Positions 14,390 to 15,421 of a stretch of 15,421 bases of DNA are shown here, in pieces. Both the position numbers and the translations under genes were made by a program. Positions within the stretch are counted from its first letter, which is position 1, and each line of letters begins with the position of its first letter. The notes beneath the pieces were generated by a model, which saw only the letters and a list, made by a program, of their open reading frames with translations, had not been told where the DNA came from and searched no databases. The stretch is from Hallerella sp963597395 (GTDB lineage Bacteria; Fibrobacterota; Fibrobacteria; Fibrobacterales; Fibrobacteraceae): positions 1 through 15,421 of the forward strand of contig CAVBPX010000058.1 in NCBI GenBank assembly GCA_963597395.1. Direction: 5' to 3'.

Positions 14390-15280
14390 TTAGAAAACGG
14401 ATGCTACATTGCTTATCAAAAGTTCGTTGATTGCCCCGCGCCTTTTTGCATTGGAATTTATCATTCGAGATGCGGAAACTCTTTTGATGGAAAACTTTTT
14501 ATACAGCGAATCAAAAAAGGAATCGTCCTTGTCGATGTTTTTTGGATCGGAATTGCTGGTCAGAACGAGAGCCTTTTTTGCCGAAATTTCTTTGATGAAT
14601 TGAGCCAGTTCAATTTGTTCCTTATCCCCGAAATTATTTTCGCTATATGAAGTGAACGCTGCTGTTTGTGTCAAAGGTCTGTAAGGCGGGTCAAGATAAA
14701 CAAAGGTGTTCTCGTCTATAAAGTTTTTGCACTGGCTATAGCTTCCGACAGTCATTGTCACGTTCTTTAGCAATTCGGAGCAATTCTTTAAGTTTTCGTC
14801 ATCGCACAGCAGCGGTTTCTTGGCATTGTTGAAGGGAACGTTGAACAGCCCTTTTGAGTTTACGCGAAACAGGCCATTGAAGCAGGTCTTGTTCAAAAAA
14901 ATAAAAAGCGAGGCTTTTTCCAAATCCGTATTTGGTCCTTTGGCGATTTTCAGACGGTTGAATCGTTCTCTCTTTTTCAAATAAAAGTTCTTGTTCTCTT
15001 CCGGCGTAGAGTTCCAATAGGTTTCCTGCAATTCGGATAGGACTTCAATCAATCCCGCACAATTATCTTTTATCTGTCGGTATGTGTTGATGAGTTCGCC
15101 GTTGATGTCGTTAATGAGAATTTCTGCCGGTGCTTTTGTTGAGAGAATGTCAAAAAGTACGGCGCCTCCGCCGACAAACGGTTCGCAATACTTTTTGATT
15201 TGTTTCGGATAAAATTTGCGAATTTCATCCAACAGCTGGGTCTTTCCGCCAACCCATTTTATGAAAGGTTTTGCCGTCAT
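14390..15280 (-). CDS. dpnM: DpnM/Dam-type adenine-N6 DNA methyltransferase (GATC)
   Basis: A 296-residue alpha-class (D12) methyltransferase of the Dam/DpnM group. The N-terminal FIKWVGGKTQL (residues 6-16) and EPFVGGGAVLF (33-43) bind SAM, and DPPY (197-200) is the catalytic motif; the target recognition segment lies between. It methylates adenine in double-stranded GATC and protects the host from the adjacent endonuclease. Two ATGs are adjacent (15283 and 15280); AAGGG sits two bases before the first and five before the second, so the second is preferred. It is the first gene of the operon. A TATTTT seven bases before the first ATG is a possible -10 box, which would leave almost no leader. 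Specificity is inferred from the family and the DpnII-type partner. Confidence 0.94.
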   Translation of the reverse strand: MTAKPFIKWVGGKTQLLDEIRKFYPKQIKKYCEPFVGGGAVLFDILSTKAPAEILINDINGELINTYRQIKDNCAGLIEVLSELQETYWNSTPEENKNFYLKKRERFNRLKIAKGPNTDLEKASLFIFLNKTCFNGLFRVNSKGLFNVPFNNAKKPLLCDDENLKNCSELLKNVTMTVGSYSQCKNFIDENTFVYLDPPYRPLTQTAAFTSYSENNFGDKEQIELAQFIKEISAKKALVLTSNSDPKNIDKDDSFFDSLYKKFSIKRVSASRMINSNAKRRGAINELLISNVASVF

Positions 15281-15313
15281 CATGACCCTTAAAATAGAAA
15301 AATGGGGTGCACT

Positions 15314-15343
15314 AAAAAATCCCCGAAAGGGAACTTCGGGGAT
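15314..15343 (-). terminator. Rho-independent terminator upstream of the restriction operon
   Basis: On the - strand ATCCCCGAA and TTCGGGGAT form a 9-bp stem with a seven-base loop, followed by a run of Ts (15319-15314). It ends the gene whose last codons lie at the right edge and insulates dpnM from it, so the restriction operon needs its own promoter in the roughly 30 bases between here and the start codon. Confidence 0.88.
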
Positions 15344-15364
15344 AGGTGCTTTTGAAACGAAAAA

Positions 15365-15421
15365 TCAGTCCTTATAAAATTCCTTGACCTTTTCGACGAC
15401 GTCCGCGAGGTTTACCATCGT
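15365..15421 (-). CDS. C-terminal end of a gene, possibly an acyl carrier protein
   Basis: Eighteen codons and a TGA (15367-15365) enter from the right edge on the - strand; the residues are TMVNLADVVEKVKEFYKD. GC-rich wobble positions match the host genes rather than the island, and a strong terminator follows 22 bases later, which supports a real gene end. The pattern of a short hydrophobic/charged amphipathic helix after a TM-x-x-L turn resembles the last helix of acyl carrier proteins, but 18 residues are too few to be sure. Confidence 0.6.
   Translation of the reverse strand, partial: TMVNLADVVEKVKEFYKD

Larger units (their letters stand above)
12056..15290. other. AT-rich restriction-modification island, probably horizontally acquired
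   Basis: Four same-strand genes (methyltransferase, endonuclease, unknown, methyltransferase) share a low GC content. Hand counts of single 60-base rows give 27% GC at 13141-13200 and 38% at 12481-12540, against 63% at 11041-11100 in the MATE gene. The change is abrupt close to the MATE start and at the terminator before dpnM. No integrase, transposase, inverted terminal repeats or flanking direct repeats were seen. Confidence 0.72.

Noticed and set aside
12056..15343. Search for transposase, integrase, att repeats or CRISPR around the restriction island
   Set aside because: None was found: no flanking direct or inverted repeats of useful length and no mobility gene in the window, so the means of transfer is unknown.

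Overview
The window looks like chromosomal DNA from a Gram-negative, plant-fibre-degrading bacterium of the Fibrobacter type. This is an inference from three things: a secreted family-6-type acetyl esterase joined to a CBM6-like module and a basic C-terminal domain, an MCE/MlaD protein (which implies an outer membrane), and a moderately GC-rich background in which the host genes are evenly tuned. No rRNA gene or species marker is present, so the genus is not proven.

Layout, left to right. Positions 1-1725 (- strand) hold argH, cut by the left edge, with a small hypothetical gene upstream of it. Positions 1829-2294 hold a SUI1/YciH-type translation factor (+) facing tRNA-Asn(GUU) (-), with one bidirectional terminator between them. 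Positions 2308-5111 (-) carry a FIST-GGDEF diguanylate cyclase followed by an MlaD-like protein. The promoter of the tRNA is embedded in the stop codon of the mlaD-like gene. argG (+, 5269-6543) is divergent from the cyclase, so argG and argH lie on opposite strands about 3.8 kb apart. Positions 6613-8671 (-) carry the secreted esterase and a GNAT acetyltransferase. Positions 8851-10713 (+) carry a TerC-family membrane protein and a TIGR01212/YhcC-type radical SAM protein. A MATE exporter (-, 10710-12041) converges on them with overlapping stop codons.

Positions about 12056-15290 form an AT-rich island that stands out in base composition from both flanks. It encodes a GATC-specific restriction-modification system of the DpnII/MboI family, all on the - strand: a DpnM/Dam-type methyltransferase, a DpnII-type endonuclease, an unrecognised 192-residue protein, and a DpnA-type methyltransferase. 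The last methyltransferase gene overlaps the start of the host MATE gene by ATGA, so the island feeds directly into a host gene. Upstream, the island is separated by a strong terminator from the 3' end of another gene, possibly an acyl carrier protein, at the right edge.

The best candidate for something undescribed is the 192-residue protein lodged between the endonuclease and the second methyltransferase. Other points worth a second look are the MATE coupling, a recurring TATATT -10 element placed 6-8 bases before two start codons (possible leaderless mRNAs), and the FIST-GGDEF protein.
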